The notes: generated from the sequence alone by a model not told the origin. DNA of 64,000 bases from Chitinophagaceae bacterium (GCA_017307755.1 JAFKGQ010000020.1:62001-126000), one strand, 5' to 3'. Shown: positions 42,963 through 51,915, counted from the stretch's first letter. Made by a program: numbers and translations.

Positions 42963-43027
42963 TACATAGGTCAATTTAACGGCGTAAAGTACGTTATTTG
43001 TATTGTACCGTATTAGTAGCCGGCTTT

Positions 43028-45397
43028 ATGAGAGTAGTTTTCCGCAAAATAGGGGGGACCTTGCTGACGTTCATTATCTGTCTTACCTGTTTTGCTAACC
43101 GGGAGCCGGATCACAATGCGCAAAAAGGTCTGCTGGACCTGCGTGACGTCGACCTCACCGTCCACCCGGTGAAACTGCATGGAGAATGGAACTTCTACTG
43201 GATGCAGCTGCTTTCACCCGATAGTCTCAACACCGTAAAACCCGACTACGCACCCTATCCCCGTCTTTGGAAAGACCTGCGCCTGCACGGCCAGTCATAT
43301 TCTACCATCGGCTATGCCACCTACTCCCTCACCATCCTGCTGCCAAAGAACAGACCTCGCATCGGTCTGGAAGTCCCGGATACCTATTGCTCTTACAAGC
43401 TATATATCAATGGGGCTCCACAATCCCAGAATGGTCAGCCCGGCAGGACAAAGGAAGGATCAGCCCCATTTTGGGCCACCCGCACCGTTGTTTTACCCTT
43501 GGGCGAGCCGGATACCCTGGTGGTGGTGATGCAGATCGCCAATTTCTGGCATGCGAAGGGTGGACCCTATAAGGAGATCCTCCTGGGCAACAAGGATGAT
43601 CTCATCACAAAAAAGTACCGGGATGCAGCCTATGATTTTCTCCTGGGCGGCTGTCTCCTCATGGGCGGACTGTTCTTCCTGGGTCTGTTCATCTTTGGTC
43701 GGCATGATAAGACGACCCTCTACTTTTCCCTGTTCTGTATTATCTATAGCTACCGTATGGTGGGCACCGACACCTATGCCCTGCACTCGCTTTTCTCCAA
43801 CCTGAACTGGTTTATCACCATCCGGATAGAATACGTGAGCCTTTCCCTGAGCGTGGCCCTCTTTTCCCTGTATACCTGGCACCTCTATCCCAAAGACGTC
43901 CATCCCATGGTCATGAAGAGTATGATCTGGTTCTGTTATTTATATACGGCCCTCATCATCCTTACGCCTACCACCATATTTACGACAGTCATGACCACCT
44001 TCCTGATGGTGATGTTCCTCTGCATAGCCTATGCGATGTTCGTATATATAAGGGCGGCGCGGCACAACCGCAGCGGCTCCATCTTTGCCCTGGCGAGCAC
44101 AGCCATTATGCTCTTTGTTTTTCTGCTCCTCAACCTGCATTTTTTTGGATTTATTCCGCCTCTCCGTCTGGTCGTGCTCATTAGTTATATCGCCTTTTTC
44201 TTTTTCCAATCCCTGTCCCTTTCCCATCGCTTTGCACATACTTTCAAACAGGCGGCCTTCCAGGCCCAGCAAGGCCTTCGCACCAAGTCGGAATTTCTCT
44301 CTACCATGTCCCATGAGATCAGGACGCCCTTGAATGCCGTCATCGGGATGACCCATCTGCTGTTGCGTAACCAACCCCGTGCAGATCAGAAGGAAGACCT
44401 GGGTGTGTTGCTCTTCTCCGCCAACAACCTGCTGTCCATTGTCAACAATATCCTTGACTATAATAAGATCGAAGAAGGGAAGATCGGGTTTGAACAGATC
44501 CCGATGGATCTGCCCGCCATCGCCCGGAATATCGTGGCAGGCCTAAAGAGTACCGCAGGAGAAAAAGGCGTGGCCCTGCTCCTGGAAGTGGATGAGCGGC
44601 TCGACAAAAAGCTCATCGGCGACCCTACCCGCACCAGCCAGGTGATCAACAACCTGGTGCATAATGCGATAAAATTTACAAAAGAAGGCTCCGTACAGCT
44701 GATCGTCCATGCCGATCGGTTGACGGAAAGCGCAGCTACCGTCACGGTAAAAGTGGTGGACACCGGCATCGGTATCCCAAAAGAAAAGCAGAACATGATC
44801 TTCGACCGCTTTACACAGGCGGATTCCTCCACCTCCCGCAGCTATGGCGGCACCGGACTTGGACTGGCGATAACCAAAAGGATCCTGGAGCTGCAAGGCG
44901 TAACCCTGCTCCTGAAGAGCGAGCCGGGAAAAGGATCTGAGTTTTATTTTACACAGACCTTCCCCTTTAGCAAAGAGGCTATCGGAGAAAAAGAGGAATT
45001 CACCAGCTTTGCCTTTCGCGATCAGCTGCTGAAAGGGATTACCGTACTGCTTGTAGAGGACAACCCCCTCAATGTACTGGTCGCCCAGACCATGCTGGAA
45101 AACTGTGGCGCCCATGTCGATGTGGCTACCAATGGTCTGGAAGCCCTCGAAAAGCTGGATGCCTCCCGTCACCACCTTGTCCTGATGGACTTGCATATGC
45201 CCGAAATGGACGGCTATGAAGCCACCACCCTCCTGCGAAAAAGAGGAGAAACCCTCCCCATCATCGCACTCACCGCCAGTACGCCAAAAGAAGTGGAGAG
45301 CGAGGCTTTTGCCGCCGGCCTCACCGACATCGTCGTGAAACCTTTTAACCCCGATGACCTCTACCGCGTGATATTACTGCACGCCACCCCCTCCTGA
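43028..45397 (+). CDS. Hybrid sensor histidine kinase with 7TMR-DISM input and REC domain
   Basis: A 789-residue membrane kinase. Order: signal/TM, a periplasmic 7TMR-DISM jelly-roll (about 30-185, GEWNFYW..LGLEVPDTYCSYKLYINGAP), seven TM helices (about 190-395), a HisKA domain with MSHEIRTPLNAVIGM (acceptor His), HATPase_c with NNLVHNAIKFTKEG, DTGIGIPKEKQNMIFDRF and GGTGLGLAITKR, and a receiver domain with LLVEDNPLNVLVAQ and LVLMDLHMPEMDGYEA (phospho-Asp). No separate HTH output is attached, so signal passes to another protein. Start ATG 43028 gives MRVVFRKIGG. A small lipoprotein gene converges at the end. Confidence 0.94.
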   Translation: MRVVFRKIGGTLLTFIICLTCFANREPDHNAQKGLLDLRDVDLTVHPVKLHGEWNFYWMQLLSPDSLNTVKPDYAPYPRLWKDLRLHGQSYSTIGYATYSLTILLPKNRPRIGLEVPDTYCSYKLYINGAPQSQNGQPGRTKEGSAPFWATRTVVLPLGEPDTLVVVMQIANFWHAKGGPYKEILLGNKDDLITKKYRDAAYDFLLGGCLLMGGLFFLGLFIFGRHDKTTLYFSLFCIIYSYRMVGTDTYALHSLFSNLNWFITIRIEYVSLSLSVALFSLYTWHLYPKDVHPMVMKSMIWFCYLYTALIILTPTTIFTTVMTTFLMVMFLCIAYAMFVYIRAARHNRSGSIFALASTAIMLFVFLLLNLHFFGFIPPLRLVVLISYIAFFFFQSLSLSHRFAHTFKQAAFQAQQGLRTKSEFLSTMSHEIRTPLNAVIGMTHLLLRNQPRADQKEDLGVLLFSANNLLSIVNNILDYNKIEEGKIGFEQIPMDLPAIARNIVAGLKSTAGEKGVALLLEVDERLDKKLIGDPTRTSQVINNLVHNAIKFTKEGSVQLIVHADRLTESAATVTVKVVDTGIGIPKEKQNMIFDRFTQADSSTSRSYGGTGLGLAITKRILELQGVTLLLKSEPGKGSEFYFTQTFPFSKEAIGEKEEFTSFAFRDQLLKGITVLLVEDNPLNVLVAQTMLENCGAHVDVATNGLEALEKLDASRHHLVLMDLHMPEMDGYEATTLLRKRGETLPIIALTASTPKEVESEAFAAGLTDIVVKPFNPDDLYRVILLHATPS

Positions 45398-45402
45398 ATT
45401 GA

Positions 45403-45756
45403 TTACTCGATACCATATGTATACAGGGTCTTTCTTTCTGCGTGGAGGGAAAGCGTATTTATCAGCGTACTGTCACTGAGAGAATTCATCGGTGTGCCGT
45501 CACAGGTATACCAAAAGCAGAATGCGCAGGCCATGGGAGCCAATCGAAGGGCAAAATAATCATGACCTTCATGAGAAAACAGGGTGATGACGCCGCCTGG
45601 TGTATTTGCGGCAAGGCTGTCTACCGCATGTTTTAACCAGGGAATATTTTTAATGGGATTTTCTACTCCACAAGCCGTCGTATGGCGTTTTCCTTTTTTA
45701 CAGGCCATTCCAATTACAAGCGATATAGCCGGTAACATTGAGTAAAATAATTTCAT
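45403..45756 (-). CDS. Small lipoprotein, unknown function
   Basis: A 117-residue protein with a lipobox (LVIGMACKK) at about residue 19. The mature part starts CGVENPIKNIPWLKHAVDSLA, a pattern common in small Bacteroidota lipoproteins with a NPIK(N/E)(I/L)PWLK opening, followed by GGVITLFSHEGHDYFALRLAPMACAFCFWYTCDGT. Four cysteines (residues about 29, 77, 80 and 85 of the precursor) may form disulfides. No enzyme motif is seen. It converges with the hybrid kinase gene (5-nt gap). Confidence 0.65.
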   Translation of the reverse strand: MKLFYSMLPAISLVIGMACKKGKRHTTACGVENPIKNIPWLKHAVDSLAANTPGGVITLFSHEGHDYFALRLAPMACAFCFWYTCDGTPMNSLSDSTLINTLSLHAERKTLYTYGIE

Positions 45757-45837
45757 GGCAGCGGTTTAAAAACTTATGACGAAAACTTTTTTGAAAACGT
45801 TGCACTGTATATAGGCTTTTTGGGGAGAAGCACCTAT

Positions 45838-45869
45838 AAAAGAAAGACGGCCCTTTAAGAGCCGTCTTT
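45838..45869 (-). terminator. Terminator downstream of the small Lys/Glu-rich gene
   Basis: aaagacggc/gccgtcttt stem (45843-45851, 45861-45869), 9 bp, with a 9-nt loop, and a T-rich tail (tttctttta) on the minus strand. It closes the leftward transcript of the 88-residue gene. Confidence 0.75.
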
Positions 45870-45888
45870 CCGCTGCAATAAGATGTGG

Positions 45889-46155
45889 TTACCCTTGTCC
45901 TTTTTGTTCAGTCTTATCTTCTTTTCCTGTGAGCTTATTCCATGCTTCCTTTGCCTTGTCCGTCAACTCATGTATTTTTTCGCCGGCCTCTTCCTGTAAT
46001 TCCCCGGACTTTACCTTGTCCCAGGCTCCTTCAGCTTTATGCTTGAGGTCATCGGCTAATTCTCCGGTCTTTTCTTTCAATTCTTCCAGCTTTTCAGCCG
46101 CCTGGTCCTTCAAAGCATTGGCCTTGTCCTTCCAGGATTCGTTTGCATTAGACAT
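45889..46155 (-). CDS. Small CsbD/LEA-like amphipathic helix protein
   Basis: An 88-residue, highly charged protein with no hydrophobic core. Residues 5-75 form repeating 11-residue-like helices (WKDKANALKDQAAEKLEELKEK, GELADDLKHKAEGAWDKV, GEKIHELTDKAKEAWNKLTG). The pattern is like CsbD/LEA-type stress proteins and YtxH-like tails, which shield proteins or membranes in osmotic stress. Exact family cannot be fixed by eye. It lies alone, 33 nt from the next minus-strand gene. Confidence 0.62.
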   Translation of the reverse strand: MSNANESWKDKANALKDQAAEKLEELKEKTGELADDLKHKAEGAWDKVKSGELQEEAGEKIHELTDKAKEAWNKLTGKEDKTEQKGQG

Positions 46156-46188
46156 AAAAGATGATTTAAAGGTGAATCAATAAAAAGA

Positions 46189-46659
46189 CTACTTCAACAT
46201 GTTCAGGGCGCTCATAAACGCAGGACGCTTGCTGGTCCAGCTGCTGAGGAATGCCGCCGGTTTCAATCCTCCTTCCAGCGTCTTTAAAAGACCGCCTGCA
46301 TCAGACATTGTTTTAACGGTACTGGCCGCCTGCGTAATGCTGCCTACATTAAACCCCTGCTTGAACATGTCGGGCTTGATAAAGCTGGTGAGAGATGAGA
46401 CGCTTTTGGCCATACTGACGGCATCGGATACTTTGCTGGCAGCGCTCAACCAGTTGGTTTTTCCTCCGCTGGCCCAACTGCTTAAAAGGGAAGTAGGCTT
46501 TAATGCTCCTGCAAATTGGCTCAACAGACTACCCGCATTTGCAGTGCCGCCTGCCTTGGAAAGGACATCTTTCAACTGAGCCTGTGAAGTGGCGGCAGTC
46601 AGACCAAGGACAAACAATAAAAAGAGGGATTTTCTCCGGAGGATAATGATCTGGTTCAT
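46189..46659 (-). CDS. Secreted protein with internal duplication, unknown function
   Basis: A 156-residue exported protein (signal peptide 1-27, ends TSQAQ). The mature chain is Ala/Ser/Gly/Leu-rich and contains two similar 31-32 residue segments: NAGSLLSQFAGALKPTSLLS...NWLSA (41-73) and DAGGLLKTLEGGLKPAAFLS...AFMSA (120-151). Between them is TSFIKPDMFKQGFNVGS. The repeated helix-KP-helix pattern suggests a small helical bundle. I do not recognise the family. It precedes the CsbD-like gene on the same strand. Confidence 0.62.
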   Translation of the reverse strand: MNQIIILRRKSLFLLFVLGLTAATSQAQLKDVLSKAGGTANAGSLLSQFAGALKPTSLLSSWASGGKTNWLSAASKVSDAVSMAKSVSSLTSFIKPDMFKQGFNVGSITQAASTVKTMSDAGGLLKTLEGGLKPAAFLSSWTSKRPAFMSALNMLK

Positions 46660-46684
46660 GGCTTTTTTCTCTAATATAAGACTT

Positions 46685-47929
46685 TTATCTCATATACAAA
46701 GTCATTCTGCTAATTGGCATCAGCGTTACCCTGATCCACATTTTGCCGACGAACAGCCATTGGTTAATAACATTCTTCCCGAACATGGACAACATGTTCT
46801 TAAGCGCCTGCGGCTCGTGCATCCACTCGGTGTTGAACATGGTCAGTTTGCCGATCCTGGCAAATCTTTTAAACATCTTTTTTTCATAATGGATAAGGGC
46901 AGCCTTGATGGTGCCAAATGCGGGGTCGGTCAGGCTTTCGCTTAGTTCCAAAGCATCCAGCATGGCCATATTCACGCCTTCGCCCGCAAAGGGTGGCATC
47001 CAGTGTGCCGCATCTCCCAGCAGCGTAATATTGGATTTTGTTTCCCAACGCAGGTTCAGGGGCATACAGTACTGAGGTCTGGGTATGAATATCGTGTTCT
47101 CATCTTCAAACAATTCGTGCCAGATACTTCCCCACGTCGAAAATTCTTTTTTAAACCAGGCCAACACTTGTTTATGATCCTTAAAATCGATGCCGCTCTC
47201 CTTTACCCAATGCTCACTTGTTTTCCAGCTTACCGCAAAGCCAAAACTGCCATCTCCTTTCGAACTTACGATCAGGGTTTGTTCTTTGCCGTAAGCAAAT
47301 ATTTTTCCTCCTTTTAATAAAGCATGGATACGGGGCGCCGTTCTTACCCCATCTTTGATCGAGCCTTCGATCATGGTAACACCCGCCCAAAGAGGTTTTA
47401 CAGAAGTTACAAAAGGTCTGATCTTCGAATTGGCGCCATCCGCGCCGATCACTACATCCACAAGCGCGGAACTACCATTCCCCAAATGAATCTTCCAGCT
47501 ATTGTCAAGGGGTTCAATAGATAAGATATGACTGTTCCAGACTATCGTACCGGGCCGCAACGACTCCAGCAAAATATCCCTCAAAGGCCCCCGGTCGATC
47601 TCAGGCCGAAAGTGTTTGTCGCCAAAGTTTAGATGATCTTCTTCCAGGTGCCCGTCAAGAAGCACAGCCGCATTCTCATCCGTTACCCTGATCTTTTCTG
47701 CACCTGGTCTGAAATTCTCTTTAAAAGCTTCCAGCAAACCCGCTTTCCGCAAAGCTGCCAGACCGGACTCTTCGTGCAGATCGAGCGCCCCGCCCTGAAC
47801 CCTTACGTCTTTATTGACATCCCTTTCATACACCGTTACATCGACCCCCTTGAGCTGTAAAAGCCGGGCCAGGGTAAGCCCTCCGGGTCCTCCGCCGATA
47901 ATGGCGATCTTTTTATTTTTAAGCAGCAT
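46685..47929 (-). CDS. FAD-dependent monooxygenase, TetX-like
   Basis: A 414-residue class A flavin monooxygenase. It has the dinucleotide fold IAIIGGGPGGLTLARLL (8-24) with ERD (35-37), the QGGALDLHEESG loop (45-56), the DG motif VVIGADGANSKIR (159-171), and the flavin-binding GDAAHWMPPFAGEGVNMAMLDALELS (305-330). This layout and the GG(A/T)LDLH and MPPFAG(E/Q)GVN segments are those of the TetX group, which hydroxylates tetracyclines. Sequence identity to TetX looks moderate, and whether it acts on tetracyclines cannot be told. It is the third gene of an operon behind a CPA1 antiporter and an AraC regulator. Confidence 0.88.
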   Translation of the reverse strand: MLLKNKKIAIIGGGPGGLTLARLLQLKGVDVTVYERDVNKDVRVQGGALDLHEESGLAALRKAGLLEAFKENFRPGAEKIRVTDENAAVLLDGHLEEDHLNFGDKHFRPEIDRGPLRDILLESLRPGTIVWNSHILSIEPLDNSWKIHLGNGSSALVDVVIGADGANSKIRPFVTSVKPLWAGVTMIEGSIKDGVRTAPRIHALLKGGKIFAYGKEQTLIVSSKGDGSFGFAVSWKTSEHWVKESGIDFKDHKQVLAWFKKEFSTWGSIWHELFEDENTIFIPRPQYCMPLNLRWETKSNITLLGDAAHWMPPFAGEGVNMAMLDALELSESLTDPAFGTIKAALIHYEKKMFKRFARIGKLTMFNTEWMHEPQALKNMLSMFGKNVINQWLFVGKMWIRVTLMPISRMTLYMR

Positions 47930-47955
47930 ATACCGTAATGTTTTACGGTACAAAA

Positions 47956-48705
47956 CTATTTTTTGGCCAGGGCAGTAAATTGTAAAAATCGGCCGTTCTT
48001 ATTTTGCTTCAATTCTTTGGGAAGGGCGCCCGATAGCTTTTTTACTTCTTTGATAAAATGGGCCTGGTCAAAAAAGTTTTGTTCGGGAAATAGTTTACCC
48101 TGGCTGATGTGGTCAAATGACGCTCTGAAGCGGAGGATGTTGCAATAGGATTTGAGTGGGATACCAAACTGCTGATTGAAATACCGGTTGATCTGACGGG
48201 CGCTCCAATATACTTTTTCGGAAATCTCTTTTACACTTAACGAGCCGTTGGATGCATACAAAAGCTCGAATAATTTTTTCTTTCGCTCATCGATCCCGCC
48301 CGTGACAACTGATCTTATTTTTTCAGATGCTTTCCTACAAAAAAGCTCAAAATCGTCCAGATCATTTGACCCGAATTGCCAAAGCTCATCAGTATAGATC
48401 TCTCCTTCATTCAAAAGACCGGAGACTGGGATCTTAAGCAGATATTCTATGGCGAGCAGCTTAAAACCTACGGCAAACATTTTGACCTTTGGCGTAAGCA
48501 CCACGTGCGAGGGTTGTGTGTCGACCCCTCTAAGCACCGTTTGAAAAGGCTCTGTCCCCGATCTCAAAAGGATCAGATCAACGATGCCATCCGGTAACAC
48601 CGTTGATGGGATATCCTTATCCGACGCATTTTCCAGCATCCAGAAGCTTTGAACAAAATGGGCTATTGAATGGTCGGGGTCAGCCGATCGTATAGTTATG
48701 CTCAT
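47956..48705 (-). CDS. AraC family transcriptional regulator
   Basis: A 249-residue regulator. The N-terminal about 130 residues match the DUF6597/AraC-associated sensor module (HFVQSFWMLENASDKDIPSTVLPDGIVDLILLRSG...KMFAVGFKL). The C-terminal HTH_18 domain spans about 150-240: SVKEISEKVYWSARQINRYFNQQFGIPLKSYCNILRFRASF, with both HTH helices. Its start codon overlaps the stop of the antiporter gene by one base (TAATG) and the TetX-like gene starts 26 nt after its stop, so the three genes are one operon that it may control. Confidence 0.92.
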   Translation of the reverse strand: MSITIRSADPDHSIAHFVQSFWMLENASDKDIPSTVLPDGIVDLILLRSGTEPFQTVLRGVDTQPSHVVLTPKVKMFAVGFKLLAIEYLLKIPVSGLLNEGEIYTDELWQFGSNDLDDFELFCRKASEKIRSVVTGGIDERKKKLFELLYASNGSLSVKEISEKVYWSARQINRYFNQQFGIPLKSYCNILRFRASFDHISQGKLFPEQNFFDQAHFIKEVKKLSGALPKELKQNKNGRFLQFTALAKK

Positions 48706-50324
48706 TACGCCTGGTTGGAGGTGCTTTTTCCTACCCGTCTGAACCGGGCCTCTTCTAGGTCCAGCTCAAATTCCTTGCTACGTAACAGCTCGTCGGAGAA
48801 AAGCTTGTCATGCCGCATCTGGGACAGCTCGCGTCGCTGCACCGCCACCAATTCCAGCAACAGTTGCCGGTAACGGGGCAGAAAGGTCGGACTGATCTCC
48901 TTCCCCTCCTCTTTTTCAAGCTTTTTACTCGTGATCTGTACCATCCGCTCATACCGCTCCTTCAGCCGGTTGAAAGCATCGATGGAAGTAGCTTCCTCCC
49001 CATATTCTCCGGTGATATGGTCCAATACGGCAGTGGCCAGCCGGAGACGGATACTCAGCTGCTGCTCCTCTTCGTTCTCCTGCACCTCCAGCTTCAGCCA
49101 TTTCACCAGCAAAGGAAGACTCAAACCCTGCAGCACCAGCGTGCAGAGGATAACGACAAAAGTGATGAACAGGATCAGGTTCCGGTGAGGGAAAGGGATA
49201 TCTTTCGACAGCATATAAGGGATCGCCAAGGCTGAAGCCAGGGAGACGATCCCCCGCATGCCGCTCCATCCAATGATAAATACCTGTTTTTCCTCGGGTC
49301 TTTGCTCCCGCATCCGTATCTTTTTAAAACAGATACGCGGCAGGTAAGCGCCCGGGAATACCCATAACAGACGGATAAAGACGGCTACCACGCTAATGAC
49401 GACCCCATAAACGATGGCAGAGCCAAGAGAATATTCGCCAAGGCCTCTCACAATACTGGGCAGTTGTAGTCCGATCAGAATAAATACGACGCCATTCAAG
49501 AGGAAGATAAGAACACTCCACACACTCTGGGATTGCAGGCGTGAGCTATAGGTCAGGGCGTCGTGCGACCGGTAGCTGACAAACAACCCTCCGCTTACCA
49601 CGGCGAGCACTCCGGAAAAATGAAAATGCTCTGCCGTGATATACATCAGGTACGGCGATATAAGAGAGATGCCGGTATCGATGCTTGGCGTAGTAGGCAG
49701 CCAGCGGTGGATCGCATATACGCCAAAGCCGAGCAGCAGACCGATGGCGACACCAAAGACGGACACCTCCAGGAAATCCACACCCGCCTTCCATAATACA
49801 AACTGCCCTGTCATCATCGTCACCAGGGCAAAACGGAATACGATGAGGGAGCTGGCGTCGTTTACCAGACTTTCTCCTTCCAGGATCGTCACCACCCGCT
49901 TGGGGACCTTTAGCGTTTGCAGTACGCTGGTAGCCGCCACCGCATCAGGAGGAGAGACGATCCCCCCCAGCAGGAACCCAAGGGCCAGGGGAAATCCCGG
50001 GATCATGTGCGTGCTTACGTACGCTACGGCACATGCCGTACAGATCACCAGCCCGAAGGCCAGCATACCTATGGGTCTGCGAAATCGCCAGAAGTCCTGC
50101 CAGGAGGTATTCCAGGCCGCGGCATACAAAAGGGGAGGAAGAAAGATGACAAAGACGATGTCCGGATCGATCGTGATCCGGGGGACGCCGGGAAAAAGAC
50201 TGATCAGCAGACCGGCGATCACAAGAAAAATAGGATAAGAGATACGTAGCTTGTCACTCAGCATGGACAACATGGTGACGGCAAATAATAAAGAAATGAT
50301 CAATAACAGATTATCCTGCAGCAT
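48705..50324 (-). CDS. CPA1 family Na+/H+ antiporter
   Basis: A 539-residue inner-membrane antiporter. About twelve TM helices occupy residues 1-400, with FLPPLLYAAAWNTSWQDF, GGIVSPPDAVAATSVL (the ND-type/PPDAVA core of CPA1), EGESLVNDASSLIVFR (essential ND pair), and GWSGMRGIVSLASALAIP. A cytosolic tail (about 410-539) ends in KEFELDLEEARFRR, as in Bacteroidota CPA1 proteins. It is first in the operon with AraC regulator and TetX-like enzyme. ATG 50324 (MLQDNLLLIISLLFAVTML) is preferred over the longer frame. Confidence 0.93.
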   Translation of the reverse strand: MLQDNLLLIISLLFAVTMLSMLSDKLRISYPIFLVIAGLLISLFPGVPRITIDPDIVFVIFLPPLLYAAAWNTSWQDFWRFRRPIGMLAFGLVICTACAVAYVSTHMIPGFPLALGFLLGGIVSPPDAVAATSVLQTLKVPKRVVTILEGESLVNDASSLIVFRFALVTMMTGQFVLWKAGVDFLEVSVFGVAIGLLLGFGVYAIHRWLPTTPSIDTGISLISPYLMYITAEHFHFSGVLAVVSGGLFVSYRSHDALTYSSRLQSQSVWSVLIFLLNGVVFILIGLQLPSIVRGLGEYSLGSAIVYGVVISVVAVFIRLLWVFPGAYLPRICFKKIRMREQRPEEKQVFIIGWSGMRGIVSLASALAIPYMLSKDIPFPHRNLILFITFVVILCTLVLQGLSLPLLVKWLKLEVQENEEEQQLSIRLRLATAVLDHITGEYGEEATSIDAFNRLKERYERMVQITSKKLEKEEGKEISPTFLPRYRQLLLELVAVQRRELSQMRHDKLFSDELLRSKEFELDLEEARFRRVGKSTSNQA

Positions 50325-50444
50325 GCCGTAATTTAAAAAATTTAAAGATATCCCGTCTCCGGGGAATTTTTTCCACAATCCCAACTCTGCAACATCAGCT
50401 CCGCGATTGGCACGCTTTTCGACCCTTTGTAAAAAAATAACGGT

Positions 50445-50945
50445 ATGTGCAAACTAATGATCGCCGCCTGCCTGATCCTCTTCCTGTCACTGGCTTGCCA
50501 GCAGCCGGAACCAAAAAACACCGCTAAAGACACTGCCGCTACAGCTCTTTCCACCGCAAAGGTCCCAAAAGTTCCTGACACCACTGTGCTGGACGGTCCC
50601 TGGTACCTGCAGCCGGCGCAGACCTCCGACGCCGCCTCCGGTAAAAAAGCATCCTTGCAGATCGACCTCAAAAAAGGCCGTTTCACCGGCAATACGGGCT
50701 GCAATAACATGAATGGGAAATTCTGGTACAGCGCCACGGATAGCAGCCTGTCCTTCAGCGATAAGCTGATCACTACAAGAATGGCCTGTCCCGGGTATAA
50801 TGAAAAAGCCTTTCTAAAGAATCTGCTGCTTACCACCCATTACAGGCTCAGCAACGGCGTTCTGACCTTGCTGGCGGAGGACAATACGGAATTATCACGG
50901 TGGGAAAGAAAGCCCTCGGCCCCGGCAAACACGGGTAAGGTGTAA
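50445..50945 (+). CDS. META domain lipoprotein (HslJ-like)
   Basis: A 166-residue lipoprotein (lipobox FLSLACQQ, Cys17). After a Thr/Ala/Lys linker, the META domain covers about 45-155: LDGPWYLQPA, GKKASLQIDLKKGRFTGNTGCNNMNGKFWY, ITTRMACPGYNEKAFLKNLL and YRLSNGVLTLLAED. META domains occur in HslJ, a heat-shock/novobiocin-resistance associated protein. Cellular role unknown. The gene is divergent from the antiporter operon (120-nt gap). Confidence 0.88.
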   Translation: MCKLMIAACLILFLSLACQQPEPKNTAKDTAATALSTAKVPKVPDTTVLDGPWYLQPAQTSDAASGKKASLQIDLKKGRFTGNTGCNNMNGKFWYSATDSSLSFSDKLITTRMACPGYNEKAFLKNLLLTTHYRLSNGVLTLLAEDNTELSRWERKPSAPANTGKV

Positions 50946-51068
50946 AAAACCGTATGTCCTGAACTTTTCCATGACCAATTGGTTATACCAACAGTCCACA
51001 CGAAATACACATTCTGGTGGACGCTACATTGGCTTAATATAAAGTTCACGGACTGGTAACATAATTAC

Positions 51069-51374
51069 ATGAACTTACAGGAACAAAAGCAACCGATCAT
51101 GATAAATACATTGGTCGATCTTACCCGGGAGCTGCTCAGCTGCGGAGTATTCAATCACCTGCCTGACAACGAGATTGCCCGTCTCCATTGGATGATCATG
51201 CAGGGTCAGCGTGAGCACCAGCTGCCGCTGCAGCCCCTGCTCAGTTATTGGTACAGAGGAGATTTTTATTCTTCCAATGCATCGCCCCGTCTTCTGCAGC
51301 AATGCAATGAATACCTGCAACGGATGGGACAGCCCCTGCTCGATGTTTACGGAGAAGAGTTTTACGAGGCATAA
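51069..51374 (+). CDS. Small protein, unknown function
   Basis: A 101-residue soluble protein (MNLQEQKQPIMINTLVDLTREL ... LLDVYGEEFYEA). It is Gln-, Leu- and Glu-rich with mostly helical predicted content and no signal peptide or motif. I do not recognise it. It is on the plus strand between the META lipoprotein and the minus-strand small gene, its stop 7 nt before the end of that gene. Confidence 0.5.
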   Translation: MNLQEQKQPIMINTLVDLTRELLSCGVFNHLPDNEIARLHWMIMQGQREHQLPLQPLLSYWYRGDFYSSNASPRLLQQCNEYLQRMGQPLLDVYGEEFYEA

Positions 51375-51381
51375 CCCCTCT

Positions 51382-51753
51382 TCATCCCCCCGGCCCCTTA
51401 TAATAGTTACCCGGATCCGTCAGGACCTTCTTCCATTGCCGCTGATGGCTCTCCTGCCATTTTTTATCAGGATGTACGCTCCAGTTCACCGTCTTCAGCT
51501 GTTGCCGTATAAAATCCCGTTGCTCGGGGTGAACAAATAAAGGATGCAGATAATACCACTTCGCATCCTTTGTCAGCTCTTTCCAAAACGTGGCAAAGTC
51601 CGGATAGATAGTTTCAAAGACCTTTACCTCGTCCTTTTTATCATCATAAGTGCTGTGGTTATAATAAAAATGGACGCCCGCAAGACCCCTTACCTTGTAA
51701 AGGCTCCCTCCGCTTTGCTCCGAGCTGATATCAAAATAAAGCTCCCTGGACAT
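51382..51753 (-). CDS. Small protein, unknown function
   Basis: A 123-residue soluble protein rich in Tyr, Trp, Lys and Asp (YFDISSEQSGGSLYKVRGLAG, FYYNHSTYDDKKDEVKVFETIYP, FWKELTKDAKWYYLHPLFVHPEQRDFI, KVLTDPGNYYKGPGG). The regular spacing of aromatic residues suggests a small alpha/beta fold. No motif is recognised. A palindromic repeat (copy 3) lies just upstream of its start. Confidence 0.55.
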   Translation of the reverse strand: MSRELYFDISSEQSGGSLYKVRGLAGVHFYYNHSTYDDKKDEVKVFETIYPDFATFWKELTKDAKWYYLHPLFVHPEQRDFIRQQLKTVNWSVHPDKKWQESHQRQWKKVLTDPGNYYKGPGG

Positions 51754-51780
51754 GATAACCCCCTCTGTTTTTGCGTTTAG

Positions 51781-51862
51781 AACGAACCGTAGGTTCGTTG
51801 TCCGAAGGACAATTATTAAATGTTTGGCACAATTGGGTTAAATTTTTACAGCCCAATTGTGC
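51781..51862. repeat. Palindromic repeat element, copy 3 (twin hairpins plus long hairpin)
   Basis: Hairpin a: aacgaacc-gta-ggttcgtt (51781-51799). Hairpin b: ttgtcc-gaa-ggacaa (51798-51812). Then attattaaat, then an 11-bp perfect inverted repeat (51827-51837 with 51852-51862) around a T-rich 14-nt loop. It is in the divergent gap between two small genes. Confidence 0.82.
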
Positions 51863-51915
51863 TCAATTTTGTTATCTTCATATTACAACTGTAATTATAA
51901 CAATAACTTAATCAT

